A stretch of 64,000 bases of DNA from Phaeobacter sp. 22II1-1F12B (lineage in GTDB: Bacteria > Pseudomonadota > Alphaproteobacteria > Rhodobacterales > Rhodobacteraceae): assembly GCF_002210165.1 (NCBI RefSeq), contig NZ_AQQP01000006.1, positions 62,001-126,000 of the forward strand, written 5' to 3'. Of this stretch, positions 35,877 to 45,511 are shown in pieces. A program made the translations under genes and the position numbers. Each line of letters begins with the position of its first letter. Position 1 is the stretch's first letter. The notes beneath the pieces were generated by a model that did no database searches, was not told the origin of the DNA, and saw only the letters and a program-made list of their open reading frames with translations.

Positions 35877-37066
35877 CCTTCACCTCCAATAATGCGGGCA
35901 AAAAGCGGGTTGAACCCGATCCGATAGGCAAGCTCGCCCGGTGTTTCGACATCCCAGACCGCCAGATCCGCGCGGTATCCCGGCGCGATCTCTCCGCGAT
36001 CTGTCAGGCCCAGCGCGCGGGCGGCGTGGCAGGTCACCCCGGCCAGCGCCTCTTCGGGCGTCAGACGGAAAAGGGTGCAGCCCATGTTGAGCGTCAACAA
36101 CAGCGAGGCCAGCGGCGAAGAGCCGGGATTGCAATCGGTCGCCAGCGCCATCGCCACCCCGTGATCCCGAAACGCCTGCACCGGCGGCATCTGCGTCTCG
36201 CGCAGCGTGTAAAACGCACCCGGCAGCAGCACGGCAACAGTTCCCGCCGCCGCCAGCGCCCGCGCGTCCTCCTCATTCGCGTATTCCACGTGATCGGCGG
36301 AAAGCGCCCCGTACTCAGCCGCCAAGGCGGTACCGCCCAGATGCGACAATTGCTCGGCGTGGAGTTTCACCGGCAGACCCAGCCCCTTGGCCACGTCAAA
36401 GACGCGCGCGATCTGCTTGCAGTCAAAGGCAATTCCTTCGCAGAACCCGTCCACCGCATCGACCAGCCCCTCGGCATGGGCAGCCTTGAGCGCGGGGATA
36501 CAGACCTCGTCCAGATAAGCATCCGGGCGATCCTTGTATTCCGCAGGCACCGCGTGGGCACCGAGGAAAGAGGTCCGCACTGCCACGTTGCGCCGCACCC
36601 CCAGTACCCGCGCCGCGCGCAGCATCCGCAATTCGGTATCAAGGTCGAGCCCATAGCCGGACTTGACCTCGACCACCCCGACTCCTTCGGCGATCAGCGC
36701 ATCAAGCCGCGCCAGCGCTCCTTCGACCAGCGCCGCCTCATCCGCCGCCCGCGTGTCGCGCACGGTCGAAACGATACCGCCCCCGGCGCGAGCCACCTCC
36801 TCATAGCTCGCACCGTTCAGCCGCATTTCGAATTCCAGCGCCCGGTTGCCGCCAAACACCAGATGCGTGTGGCAATCGATCAGCGCCGGGGTGATCAGCC
36901 GCCCGCCCATATCCTCGGGCGTCACGCCTGCGAAACCCTCGGGGATACCCTGCCCAACATGGGCGATAACGCCATCCCGTATCGCGATCACGCCGTGCTC
37001 GATCAACCCGTAACCGCCGCCGGTCATCGTCGCGATCCGCATCCCGCTCAGAACTCGCTCCACCAT
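35873..37066 (-). CDS. hutI: Imidazolonepropionase
   Basis: A 397-residue amidohydrolase-family metalloenzyme that opens imidazolonepropionate to formiminoglutamate. The metal-binding motif [21 protein letters not shown] is at about residues 65-85. Further ligands lie in [13 protein letters not shown] (His) and [12 protein letters not shown] (Asp). A much longer frame stays open upstream, but the start at 37066 ([14 protein letters not shown]) gives the normal length and leaves room for the shared promoter with hutF. It is the first gene of the minus-strand hut operon. Confidence 0.95.
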   Translation of the reverse strand: MVERVLSGMRIATMTGGGYGLIEHGVIAIRDGVIAHVGQGIPEGFAGVTPEDMGGRLITPALIDCHTHLVFGGNRALEFEMRLNGASYEEVARAGGGIVSTVRDTRAADEAALVEGALARLDALIAEGVGVVEVKSGYGLDLDTELRMLRAARVLGVRRNVAVRTSFLGAHAVPAEYKDRPDAYLDEVCIPALKAAHAEGLVDAVDGFCEGIAFDCKQIARVFDVAKGLGLPVKLHAEQLSHLGGTALAAEYGALSADHVEYANEEDARALAAAGTVAVLLPGAFYTLRETQMPPVQAFRDHGVAMALATDCNPGSSPLASLLLTLNMGCTLFRLTPEEALAGVTCHAARALGLTDRGEIAPGYRADLAVWDVETPGELAYRIGFNPLFARIIGGEG

Positions 37067-37138
37067 CCCAGATTGACCTTTTATGTCTACTTTAATAACT
37101 TTATGTATAGACATAATTGAGTCGTCAAGAGAGTCCAA
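37067..37138. promoter_or_regulatory. Divergent hutI/hutF promoters with HutC-type operator
   Basis: The 72-base gap between the divergent hut operons is the most AT-rich sequence nearby. It contains an 8-bp perfect inverted repeat, TATGTCTA (37082-37089) and TAGACATA (37108-37115), with the related TATGTATAGACATA at 37102-37115. TTGACC (37073) and, on the other strand, TTGACG (37128-37123) are candidate -35 boxes facing each way. HutC repressors bind repeats in just this position, released by urocanate; that the hutC product at 38491 acts here is inferred. Confidence 0.75.
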
Positions 37139-38491
37139 ATGACAGTTATCCATGCCGGCGCCGCCTTGCTTACCGACGGGTGGCAAACAGATGTCACGCT
37201 CACCCTTGCGCCGGATGGCACGATTGCGCGGCTCGGCGGCGAAAGCCCCGATCATCGCGTCGGCATCCTGCTCCCTGCCCCGGCGAACGTGCATTCCCAT
37301 GCGTTTCAGCGCGCGATGGCGGGTCTGACGGAAACGCGCGGACCGTCGGGACGTGACAGTTTCTGGACATGGCGGCAGCTGATGTTCCGCTTTCTCGACC
37401 GGCTCACCCCCGAAGACATCCGCGCCATCACCGCGCAGGTCCAGATGGAGATGCTGGAATCCGGCTATGCTTCCAGCGGCGAATTCCACTACCTGCACCA
37501 CCAGCCGGGCGGCGCGCCTTATGCCAACCTAGCCGAGACGAGTGCCGCGATCTGCGCCGCCGCCAGCAAAACGGGCATCGGTCTGACCCTTCTTCCGGTG
37601 CTCTACGAACAGGGCGGCGTCGACGGACGCCCGCTTGGCCCCGGCCAGATCCGCTTTGGTAATGATCTTGACCGTTTCCAGGATCTGCACGCGCAGGCCG
37701 CCAAGACGCTAAGCGCGCTTCCTGATGACGCAAGGATCGGTGTCGCCCCCCATTCTCTTCGCGCCGTCACCCATAACGCACTGGCAGAGTTGGCTCAATC
37801 CAGCGGCCCCATACACATGCATCTTGCTGAACAGGTCGCCGAAGTGGATGAGATCAAGGCCGCCTATGGAGCGCGCCCGGTCGAATGGATGCTCGACAAT
37901 TGCCCGCCGGATAAGAACTGGTGCCTGATTCATTGCACCCAGATGGAGCCGCATGAAACCGCCGCGCTGGCGCTAAGCGGCGCAGTTGCCGGTCTTTGCC
38001 CGCTCACGGAATCCTCGCTGGGCGACGGCATTTTCGACGGGGTGCGCTGGCTGGAGAGCAACGGGGCCATCGGGATCGGGTCGGACAGCAACATCCGCAT
38101 CTCCCTCGCCGAAGAACTCCGCCAGCTCGAATATTCCCAGCGGCTGCGCGACAAGGGCCGCGCGGTTCTGGCCGCCCCCGGCGGCAGCACCGGCCGACGC
38201 CTGTTTGACGCGGCCACGGCAGGCGGCGCACAAGCCATCGGGCGCAACTCCGGGCAGATCGCACCGGGATATCTTGCCGATCTCATCGCGCTTGATGCGG
38301 ATGACGCCGACCTGATCGGGCGCAGCGGCGATCAGATCCTCGACACATGGATCTTCGCCCGCGACGACCGGCTGGTGCGCGATGTGTGGTCCGCCGGGCG
38401 GCACGTCGTGCAAAATGGCCGCCACGTCGCCCGCGAGACCATCAGCGCAGACTACCGCGCCTGCCTTTCGCGCCTGGCCGAGGTCATGTGA
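37139..38491 (+). CDS. hutF: Formimidoylglutamate deiminase
   Basis: A 450-residue amidohydrolase-family enzyme that removes the imino nitrogen of formiminoglutamate to give N-formylglutamate and ammonia. Features: [20 protein letters not shown] with the HxH metal ligands (about 47-66), [21 protein letters not shown] and [20 protein letters not shown]. It diverges from hutI across the operator region, and its stop overlaps the hutC start by one base (TGATG). Its presence explains why hutG is the deformylase type. Confidence 0.96.
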   Translation: MTVIHAGAALLTDGWQTDVTLTLAPDGTIARLGGESPDHRVGILLPAPANVHSHAFQRAMAGLTETRGPSGRDSFWTWRQLMFRFLDRLTPEDIRAITAQVQMEMLESGYASSGEFHYLHHQPGGAPYANLAETSAAICAAASKTGIGLTLLPVLYEQGGVDGRPLGPGQIRFGNDLDRFQDLHAQAAKTLSALPDDARIGVAPHSLRAVTHNALAELAQSSGPIHMHLAEQVAEVDEIKAAYGARPVEWMLDNCPPDKNWCLIHCTQMEPHETAALALSGAVAGLCPLTESSLGDGIFDGVRWLESNGAIGIGSDSNIRISLAEELRQLEYSQRLRDKGRAVLAAPGGSTGRRLFDAATAGGAQAIGRNSGQIAPGYLADLIALDADDADLIGRSGDQILDTWIFARDDRLVRDVWSAGRHVVQNGRHVARETISADYRACLSRLAEVM

Positions 38492-39183
38492 TGGCGCAAA
38501 GCTGGCAGGACATCCACAAGGAAGCGCTGCGCCGCATTCATAGCCGCGAATGGGCGCCCGACACGCTGATCCCGAACGAGGCTGACCTTGCCGAGGAATT
38601 CGGCTGTTCGCGCGCCACCGTCAACCGGGCCCTTCGCGCGCTGGCCGAGGCAGGCTGGCTCGAACGTCGCCGCAAGGCCGGCACCCGCGTGGCCCGCGCC
38701 CCGCAACGCCGCGCCCAGCTTGCCATTCCGCTTTTGCGCGAGGAAATCGAGGCGCGCGGCCAGCGTTTCGCCCATCGTATCCTCTCGCGCAGCCGGTCGA
38801 AAATGCCCAGCCCCCTGCGCGCCGCGCTTGGCCTTTCGGATGACGCCCCGGTGGAACGGGTCCAGACATTGTACCTGGCCGACGGTCACCCCTTCGCGCT
38901 GGAAGACCGCTGGGTGCACCTGGCCGCCGCACCGGGTTTCGAGACCGCCGATCTGGAAAAAATCAGCCCCAACGAATGGCTTGTCCAGCACGCGCCGTTT
39001 TCACATGGCACGCTGGATTACAGCGCCGCGCCCGCCGGTGATTTCGAGGCGGAGCAACTGGGCTGCGCCAACGGCACCGCACTGCTCTGCATGCAACGCA
39101 GCACCTTTGGCCCCGGCGAGCGCGCCGCGACGCTGGTTACAACGCATTTCGCGCCGAACCACCGGGTCAGGCTGGAAATCTAG
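38491..39183 (+). CDS. hutC: Histidine utilisation repressor, GntR family (HutC subfamily)
   Basis: A 230-residue repressor. The winged helix is at about residues 8-70 (LIPNEADLAEEFGCSRATVNRAL) and the UTRA effector domain follows (about 85-225), ending TTHFAPNHRVRLEI. In characterised HutC proteins the effector is urocanate. It is co-transcribed with hutF from the regulated promoter, so it likely controls itself. Upstream in-frame sequence from 38347 belongs to hutF in another frame. Its stop shares the palindrome CTAG (39180-39183) with the stop of the convergent ptsP. Confidence 0.93.
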   Translation: MAQSWQDIHKEALRRIHSREWAPDTLIPNEADLAEEFGCSRATVNRALRALAEAGWLERRRKAGTRVARAPQRRAQLAIPLLREEIEARGQRFAHRILSRSRSKMPSPLRAALGLSDDAPVERVQTLYLADGHPFALEDRWVHLAAAPGFETADLEKISPNEWLVQHAPFSHGTLDYSAAPAGDFEAEQLGCANGTALLCMQRSTFGPGERAATLVTTHFAPNHRVRLEI

Positions 39184-41429
39184 TTACCGTTCTGGCTGCG
39201 CAGCCATTCCACGATGGCCGGGCGCACCGATTGCTCGCCTCTTTCGCGCGCGTCCCAGATGATCTCGCGCGCTTCGTCAAGGTTCACTCGCCGCAGCAGG
39301 CTCTTGACCGGGCCAATCGACGCCGGACGCATCGACAGCGTCTCGACCCCGATGGCCGCAAGACACACCGCTTCGATTGGCCGTCCCGCATCCTCACCGC
39401 AAAAGGACAGCGGCGTGTTCGATTCCCGGCAGCGCTGCACCACCTTGTCGATCAGGCTAAGGAAGCTGACATTCAGCGTATCATAGCGCCGCCGCACCCG
39501 TTCGTTTTCCCGGTCAGCGGCAAAAAAGAACTGCTTCAGATCATTGCCGCCAATTGACAGGAACCCGACTTCGTCAAAGAATTTCTTGGGCGCAAAGGCC
39601 AGCGAAGGCGTTTCGAGCATCGCGCCGATCTCGATAGATTCCGGCAGCACATGGCCCAGGCGCTCTTCGCGGGCGATGGTCTTGTCCAGTTCGGCCCGTG
39701 CCGCGGTATATTCCTCGAACTGCGCGATAAACGGGAACATCAGCGTCAGCGGACGTCCCGCCGCCGCCCGGATCAGCGCCTGCAACTGCATCCGCATCAC
39801 GCCCGGCTTGTCGAGCCCGACCCGGATCGCCCGCCAGCCCAGAGCCGGGTTCGGCTCGTCATTGGGCTTCATGTAGGGCAGCACCTTGTCCGACCCGATA
39901 TCCAGTGTCCGGAACACCACCCGCTTTCCCTTGGCCGAATCTAGCACCCGCGCATAAAGCGCGCTCAGTTCCGACCGTTTCGGCATCTGATTGCGCACGA
40001 GAAACTGCAATTCGGTACGGAACAGGCCAACGCCTTCGGCCCCGGAATTCTCCAGCGACGGCAGGTCGGCCATAAGACCCGCGTTCATGTGCATGCCGAT
40101 GATGCGACCACAGCGGGTCTCCGCAGGCTTGTCGCGGATCGAACTGAACCGCTCCTGCGCCTGTGCCAGCATCGCGATCTTGTCGCGGAAAGCGCTGACC
40201 ACCGTATCGTCGGGGCGCAGATGCACCACGCCCTGATCGCCATCGACCATGATGTGATCGCCGTTAAGCGCCTCGGTGGTGATCCGGCTGGCATGCACCA
40301 CCAGAGGAATCGCCAGCGCCCGCGCCACGATGGCCGCGTGCGAGCCAACCGACCCTTCCTCGAGCACGATGCCGCGCAATTTGCGCCCGTAATCAAGCAG
40401 TTCGCCGGGGCCGATATTGCGCGCAATCAGGATCGGATCGGGCGGCATCTCTGCCCCGGTCTCGCTCCCCTGCCCGGTCAGGATGCGCAAAAGCCGGTTC
40501 GAGAGATCGTCGAGATCCGACAGCCGGTCGCGCAGATAGGCGTCCTGCACCTGCTGCATCCGCGCCCGCGCCTGCGACTGTTCCTTTTCCACGGCCGCTT
40601 CGGCGGAAAGCCCCCGGCTGATATCTTCCTCCATCCGCCGCATCCAGCCTTTGGAATTGGCGAACATGCGATAGGCTTCGAGCACCTGAAGCTGATCCTT
40701 GTCCCCGGTCAGCGACATCTCCAGCATCCGGTCGACACCAACCCTCAGCTGCTCGACCGCCTCGGTGAGCCGCACCAGCTCGGTCTGCGGATCGTCCGAG
40801 ATCGGGTTGGCCACCACGACGCGTGGTTCATGCAGCCAGACATGGCCCTCGGCAGCGCCCTCCTGCCCGGTCGTACCCCGCAAAAGCACCGCCTGCTGAT
40901 GCCGCGCCGACAACGCCGCGCCCTCGCCGATAAAGGCGCCAAGCTCGGTCATCTCGGCCAGCACCATCGCCACCACTTCCAGCGCGTATTGCTCGTCTTC
41001 GGAAAACTCCCGCGCATCGCGCGATTGCACCACCAGCACGCCCAGCTTTTCGCCAAGCCGCTGGATCGGCACGCCAAGGAAAGAAGAATACCGCTCTTCC
41101 CCGGTTTCCGGCATATAGCGGAACCCCTTGGCCGCCGGGGCGTCCGGCGTATTCACAAGCTGCCCGGTACGCGCCACCCGCCCCACAAGACCCTCGCCCA
41201 GCCGCATGCGAGTCTGGTGAACGGCCTCGGGTTTCAGACCCTCGGTCGCGCAGAGTTCCAACGTTTCCTCGTCCCGGAACAGGTAGACAGAGCAGACTTC
41301 GGTCCCCATGCTATCGGCGATCAGATGGGTAATCTGATCCAGTCGCGCCTGCCCGGCCACGTCGCTGGCCATCGTGTCTCGCAACCGCCGCAAAAGTTTG
41401 CGGCTTTCGGTTTCCATGCGTTCAGCCAT
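39180..41429 (-). CDS. ptsP: Phosphoenolpyruvate-protein phosphotransferase PtsP (EI-Ntr) with GAF domain
   Basis: A 749-residue cytoplasmic protein that starts the nitrogen-related phosphotransfer chain by moving phosphate from PEP to NPr. An N-terminal GAF domain (about 10-160; MGTEVCSVYLFRDEETLELCAT) can sense glutamine or 2-oxoglutarate. The phospho-His domain holds GSVGSHAAIVARALAIPLVV, and the PEP-binding barrel ends with PLSFCGEDAGRPIEAV. The start is uncertain: ATG 41429 is preferred, with ATG 41417 and TTG 41453 as alternatives. Downstream it converges on hutC with both TAG stops in one CTAG. Confidence 0.95.
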   Translation of the reverse strand: MAERMETESRKLLRRLRDTMASDVAGQARLDQITHLIADSMGTEVCSVYLFRDEETLELCATEGLKPEAVHQTRMRLGEGLVGRVARTGQLVNTPDAPAAKGFRYMPETGEERYSSFLGVPIQRLGEKLGVLVVQSRDAREFSEDEQYALEVVAMVLAEMTELGAFIGEGAALSARHQQAVLLRGTTGQEGAAEGHVWLHEPRVVVANPISDDPQTELVRLTEAVEQLRVGVDRMLEMSLTGDKDQLQVLEAYRMFANSKGWMRRMEEDISRGLSAEAAVEKEQSQARARMQQVQDAYLRDRLSDLDDLSNRLLRILTGQGSETGAEMPPDPILIARNIGPGELLDYGRKLRGIVLEEGSVGSHAAIVARALAIPLVVHASRITTEALNGDHIMVDGDQGVVHLRPDDTVVSAFRDKIAMLAQAQERFSSIRDKPAETRCGRIIGMHMNAGLMADLPSLENSGAEGVGLFRTELQFLVRNQMPKRSELSALYARVLDSAKGKRVVFRTLDIGSDKVLPYMKPNDEPNPALGWRAIRVGLDKPGVMRMQLQALIRAAAGRPLTLMFPFIAQFEEYTAARAELDKTIAREERLGHVLPESIEIGAMLETPSLAFAPKKFFDEVGFLSIGGNDLKQFFFAADRENERVRRRYDTLNVSFLSLIDKVVQRCRESNTPLSFCGEDAGRPIEAVCLAAIGVETLSMRPASIGPVKSLLRRVNLDEAREIIWDARERGEQSVRPAIVEWLRSQNGN

Positions 41430-41574
41430 TCTGGCGACAGGTGTCCTATGCAACCTCCGGGCGTTCAGCCCGACCGAAGCCTATAGAACACATGACGCGG
41501 AAAAGCGAAATGGATTTCCGTGGCGGCAGGCCCGAAGATTGCGAGGGAAAACCCAACGTCGGCGCCAAGAAGCA

Positions 41575-41619
41575 AAAAAATTGATCGCAATTTTTTCCGA
41601 AATTTCTTCAAGAAATTTC
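41575..41619 (-). terminator. Tandem AT-rich hairpins after lysC
   Basis: Two perfect hairpins lie back to back: AAGAAATTTC/GAAATTTCTT around one base (41599-41619), and AAAAAATTG/CAATTTTTT with loop ATCG (41575-41596). On the minus strand the second ends in a run of seven T's, 57 bases after the lysC stop. Both stems are mostly A:T, so strength is doubtful. The 21-base palindrome could also be an operator in the ptsP promoter. Confidence 0.55.
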
Positions 41620-41639
41620 CAGCGCGCCGATGCGGGGGC

Positions 41640-42878
41640 TCAGCCTGCCTTGTCCAGTTCGAAAGCGTCATGCAGCGCCTGAACGGCCAGCTCCATGTAC
41701 TTGCGATCGATCAGGACCGAGATCTTGATCTCGGAGGTGGTGATCACCTTGATGTTGATCGCCTCATTGGACAACACGCGGAACATCTTGGCCGCGACAC
41801 CCGTGTGCGAACGCATCCCGATCCCGACAACCGACACCTTGCAAACGTTAGTATCGGCCACCAGTTCCGAGAAATTCAGCACACCATCAGCTTTGGCCGC
41901 GGCCAGCGCCTTGTCGGCGCGGGCAACCTGATCGGTCGGGCAGGAAAAGGTCATGTCCGTGCGACCTTCTTCCGAGATGTTCTGAACGATCATGTCGACG
42001 TTTACATTCGCCTCAGATAGCGCGGTAAAGATCGTGGCGGCGATGCCCGGACGGTCGGCAACCGACAAAAGCGTCATTTTGGCCTCGTCACGGGAATGGG
42101 CGACACCGGCGACTACATTGGATTCCATAATCTCATCCTCATCACAGACAAGCGTTCCCGCCTCGTCCGACTGTTCCTCAAAGCTCGACAGCACCCGCAG
42201 GCGCACCTTGTAGCGCATGGCGAGCTCGACCGAGCGGGTCTGAAGCACCTTGGCCCCGAGCGATGCCAGTTCGAGCATCTCTTCAAAGGCGATCCTGTCA
42301 AGTTTGCGGGCTTTTTCGCAGATGCGCGGATCGGTCGTGTAGACCCCGTCGACATCCGTGTAGATATCGCAGCGTTCCGCGCCAAAGGCCGCCGCAAAAG
42401 CCACCGCGGTCGTGTCCGACCCGCCCCGTCCCAGCGTGGTGATCCGCCCCTCGGGGCTGACGCCCTGAAAACCGGCGACAACGGCCACGCGCATACCCTG
42501 CTCGAACCGGCCCATGATGTTCTCGGTCGGGATTTCCTCGATCCGCGCGGCGGAATGGCTCGACGTGGTCTTGACCGGCACCTGCCAGCCCTGCCAGCTG
42601 CGCGCAGGCACGTCCATTTCCTGCAAAGTCAAAGCCATCAACCCGGCGGTCACGTTTTCACCGCTCGACACGACCGCGTCGTATTCGCGCGCGTCGTACA
42701 TAGGCGAGGTTTCATTGACCCAGCCAACCAGCTCGTTGGTCTTGCCCGACATGGCGGAAACGATGACGATGACGTCATAGCCCTTGGCGACTTCGACACC
42801 GACGCGTTTCGCCGCCCGCTTGATACGATCAAGCGTTGCCACCGAGGTGCCCCCGAATTTCATCACGAGAACGGGCAT
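41640..42878 (-). CDS. lysC: Aspartate kinase
   Basis: A 412-residue aspartokinase making aspartyl phosphate for lysine, threonine, methionine and diaminopimelate synthesis. It starts with the kinase signature VMKFGGTSVATLDRI and includes GRGGSDTTAVAFAAAFGAERCDIYTDVDGVYTTDP. Two C-terminal ACT domains (about 265-400) give feedback control, as in class I/II aspartokinases. The product also leads to aspartate semialdehyde, used by the carboxynorspermidine dehydrogenase at 19134. GAAGGAAG precedes the ATG. It stands as a separate gene. Confidence 0.97.
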   Translation of the reverse strand: MPVLVMKFGGTSVATLDRIKRAAKRVGVEVAKGYDVIVIVSAMSGKTNELVGWVNETSPMYDAREYDAVVSSGENVTAGLMALTLQEMDVPARSWQGWQVPVKTTSSHSAARIEEIPTENIMGRFEQGMRVAVVAGFQGVSPEGRITTLGRGGSDTTAVAFAAAFGAERCDIYTDVDGVYTTDPRICEKARKLDRIAFEEMLELASLGAKVLQTRSVELAMRYKVRLRVLSSFEEQSDEAGTLVCDEDEIMESNVVAGVAHSRDEAKMTLLSVADRPGIAATIFTALSEANVNVDMIVQNISEEGRTDMTFSCPTDQVARADKALAAAKADGVLNFSELVADTNVCKVSVVGIGMRSHTGVAAKMFRVLSNEAINIKVITTSEIKISVLIDRKYMELAVQALHDAFELDKAG

Positions 42879-42964
42879 GTTACTTCCTTCGTGCCTAAGA
42901 ACGCGCCCGCTTTACTTGCGGTCTACACCAAGGGCAACAGGTTTTGCATGCGCGCAGGCCGCAA

Positions 42965-43609
42965 TCAGAACGGATGCGCCCGCCCATCCCATGTCTCGAA
43001 ACAGCCGGTGGTCTCGACCGACAGCGCCTCGAAACGCGATTTCAGGCCACGGGCCGCCTCGTCTACCTCGATATCGGCCGCGCCACCGCCCATGTCGGTA
43101 CGCACCCAGCCGGGGTGATAGATGCCAACGGCAATGCCCTCACCCCTCAGGTCGGTGGCAAGGTTACGCCCAAGGTTCAGCGCCGCCGCCTTGGATGCAC
43201 GATAGATATAGCTGCCGCCCGGCGCCCGCTCTTGTGAGGCCATCTGCGAGGAAATGATCGCGATTTTCGGAGCTTGCGCCATGCGCAGGCTTGGCAACAG
43301 CGATTGGATCGTCAGGAAGACACCCGTCACATTGACCGCGAACATGTCTGCCCAGAGGTCCGGCGCGAACCCGTCTTCGATCTGCTGCCCCTTGTCGAGA
43401 TAGACGCCCGCGTTGCAGACAAGCAGATCAAGCGGCTCTCCTGTCAGGGCCTGCGCCAGATGGCGGTGGGACTCCGGATCGGTGACGTCCAGCTTGGCAT
43501 CACCCGAGGTATCGCGCGCAGTGGCAATGACCGAATCGCCGGAGTCGCGATAAAGATTTGCAATCGCCTGCCCGATGCCGCGATTGCCTCCGGTTATCAA
43601 TACTTTCAT
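42965..43609 (-). CDS. Short-chain dehydrogenase/reductase
   Basis: A 214-residue SDR of unknown substrate. The cofactor motif TGGNRGIGQ is at residues 6-14, the NAG element is in LLVCNAGVYL, and the catalytic Ser-Tyr-Lys set is in IISSQMASQ and YIYRASKAAALNLG. The spacing YxxxK reads YRASK, so catalysis should be intact. The ATG shares a base with the stop of the DUF1178 gene upstream, so the two are co-translated. The short length (about 30-40 residues below typical) is common in C-factor-like SDRs. Confidence 0.88.
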   Translation of the reverse strand: MKVLITGGNRGIGQAIANLYRDSGDSVIATARDTSGDAKLDVTDPESHRHLAQALTGEPLDLLVCNAGVYLDKGQQIEDGFAPDLWADMFAVNVTGVFLTIQSLLPSLRMAQAPKIAIISSQMASQERAPGGSYIYRASKAAALNLGRNLATDLRGEGIAVGIYHPGWVRTDMGGGAADIEVDEAARGLKSRFEALSVETTGCFETWDGRAHPF

Positions 43610-44037
43610 TAGTTCGCTTTTCTTGTCGGCAGGAAAGGCAGGGGCGCAACCGGCACGCCTTCGTCGACCAGCTTCTTGGCCTCGTCCAGCCGTGCCTCGC
43701 CGTAAATAGCGCGTTCCGGCGCGTCGCCTGCATGCATCGCGCGGGCTTCGCTCACGAATTTATCACCGACGTAGCTCGCGTTTTTCTCGATGTTCTTGCG
43801 CAATTCGGCCAGCGCCTGCTCGGCCGGGTTGCGTTCCTTGGCAAGCGACGGCGCCGCCTTTTCCGCCTCTCGGGCGGCACCGACACGCGGCGTCATCATC
43901 GCCTTTTCAACATCCGATCCGCCGCAAACGCTGCATTCCACCATCCCTGCACCGGCAAGCCGGTCAAAGGCGCTGGCGGACTGGAACCAGCTGTCGAATG
44001 TGTGCCCGTTCGAGCATTTCAAGGCGTATTGAATCAT
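43609..44037 (-). CDS. DUF1178 family protein
   Basis: A 142-residue conserved alphaproteobacterial protein. The N-terminus MIQYALKCSNGHTFDSWFQS and CSVCGGSDVEKAMM supply two Cys pairs (about residues 8 and 35-38) forming a zinc-ribbon-like unit. The middle is variable and charged, and EQALAELRKNIEKNASYVGDKF with ARAMHAGDAPERAIYGEA is the conserved C-terminal block. The function is unknown. It overlaps the SDR gene by one base. Confidence 0.88.
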   Translation of the reverse strand: MIQYALKCSNGHTFDSWFQSASAFDRLAGAGMVECSVCGGSDVEKAMMTPRVGAAREAEKAAPSLAKERNPAEQALAELRKNIEKNASYVGDKFVSEARAMHAGDAPERAIYGEARLDEAKKLVDEGVPVAPLPFLPTRKAN

Positions 44038-44099
44038 GGTCGTGCCAAGTTAAACCGTACTGCTTTAATTATTTGTTGAACTGTTAAGATCAAGACCTG

Positions 44100-44561
44100 T
44101 CAGCGCAACTGCTGCGGACGAAAGTCCCGCAAAATCCGCGCAAGTTCCGGCTCGACCACCCGCGCCGCGGCTTTCTTGGGCGAAAACCACTTTACACGCC
44201 TTTGATTTTGCTCGGGAAACTCAGGTTCAAGGGATTTGACGCGCACCGGGTAGACCATGACAACACAAGGCAGTGTGCCATTCTGCGCACTGGTCTTGTT
44301 ATAGGCATAAAGCCCGACGCACTGGTTGACGGCCGCGCCGATCACGCCCGCTTCCTCCCATGCTTCGCGGGCAGCGGATCGTGCCGGGGTGAGTTTGTCG
44401 ATGGGCCAGCCCTTGGGAATGATCCAGCGTTTGCTGCGTCGCGACGTGATGAGAAGGATTTTGACCTTGCCGTTTTCCACCCGGTAGCACAGCGCACCGA
44501 ACTGGGTGCGTACGTCACTTTTGTGCGTCGCGCGGATGCGCATCGGCAATTGTCTTATCAT
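44100..44561 (-). CDS. Nudix hydrolase, diphosphoinositol-polyphosphate-phosphohydrolase-like
   Basis: A 153-residue Nudix enzyme that hydrolyses a nucleoside diphosphate or polyphosphate derivative. The Nudix box is GWPIDKLTPARSAAREAWEEAGV (about residues 52-74); the REAWEEAG core is intact, but the first Glu of the consensus is not present. WIIPKGWP before it is the DIPP-like signature. The specific substrate is unknown. It has its own promoter region (44562-44694). Confidence 0.88.
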   Translation of the reverse strand: MIRQLPMRIRATHKSDVRTQFGALCYRVENGKVKILLITSRRSKRWIIPKGWPIDKLTPARSAAREAWEEAGVIGAAVNQCVGLYAYNKTSAQNGTLPCVVMVYPVRVKSLEPEFPEQNQRRVKWFSPKKAAARVVEPELARILRDFRPQQLR

Positions 44562-44694
44562 CTGGTCTTCCCACTTCCTGCGGGGTCTTCCCTGTCAGAA
44601 AAAGCTACAATGCCACGTCTTCCATTTCACGCAATTTCTCGGATCAGGCGTGAAAAATCCGACGGTGGTTGCCAAGGTACAAAGGTGCCCCGCC

Positions 44695-45453
44695 CTAGCG
44701 CAGATGCTTGCGCATCCGCTGGTTGAGACGGGTCACCAGCTCGGCCTCGGGGATGTCCGCATCGATGGCCAGTCGGCGCAGGCCGAAATGCACCTGCGCG
44801 ATTTCCTGATAGTAGCTGGTAAAGAGGTAATTCGTCGTCGCCCCGGCCACGGCCCCCAAAAGTGGCACGGTCTGGGCCGCCAGTTTCTGGCCAAGCACGG
44901 TTGCCAGCTTCGGCGCAACCGCCGCGATCATCCGGTGCATCGTCGGGCCGGTCAGGGTCAGCCGCAGGGTGACAAAGGAAAGGTCGGCCCCGTCGTCCTG
45001 CTCCAGCGGCCCCGCGGCGGCAAAAACCCGAAGACAGTCGAACTGCACGCTTTCCTCGTCGGGGTTGAACCCGTTTTCGGCCGCAACACCCTGTATCGCG
45101 CGCATCAACACGGTGGTCGTCGCCGGAAGCTCGATCATCGCAGTCGGCAATCCGCCCATGCCCCCGGCCGCGCCCATAGCCGTGGTCATCGCGGTGTTGA
45201 TCCACGCCTTCTGGTCCGGCACCTGCCGGCGCGACTGGCGCGCGCCCTCCATCGCGACTTTCAGCGCCGCCTGCGTCGCGCCCTCCATGCTGTTGCGGAT
45301 CGGGGTCGGCAGACGGTCAAGCAGGTTCTCGGCACGGCTGCCGAGCACGTTCAGCAGGCGCATTCCGATCCCGCTGGCGGCGCGGTAGCGCTTTGCCAGC
45401 CTGTCGAGCTCTGCCTCGGCGTCCACTGGCCGTGCCATCACGATGTCATTCAT
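44695..45453 (-). CDS. EcsC-family protein
   Basis: A 252-residue protein of the EcsC family, recognised by the central Gly/Ala-rich segment AMTTAMGAAGGMGGLPTAMIELPATTTVLMRAIQ and the motif FTSYYQEIAQVHFGLRRL near the C-terminus. Family members associate with membranes or transporters; the molecular role is unknown. GGGAGGG precedes the ATG at 45453 (MNDIVMAR); an in-frame ATG at 45510 is less likely. It lies 59 bases before the GNAT gene and in the same direction. Confidence 0.8.
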   Translation of the reverse strand: MNDIVMARPVDAEAELDRLAKRYRAASGIGMRLLNVLGSRAENLLDRLPTPIRNSMEGATQAALKVAMEGARQSRRQVPDQKAWINTAMTTAMGAAGGMGGLPTAMIELPATTTVLMRAIQGVAAENGFNPDEESVQFDCLRVFAAAGPLEQDDGADLSFVTLRLTLTGPTMHRMIAAVAPKLATVLGQKLAAQTVPLLGAVAGATTNYLFTSYYQEIAQVHFGLRRLAIDADIPEAELVTRLNQRMRKHLR

Positions 45454-45511
45454 GCCAAACCCTCCCGGCTTCCCGATAAGATTGGCACGAATGCGCGGCA
45501 TTTCAATCAAG

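Noticed and set aside
37067-37501. N-terminal extension of hutI to 542 codons
   Set aside because: The extra residues are not conserved, overlap hutF and the operator on the other strand, and the normal length is obtained from 37066.
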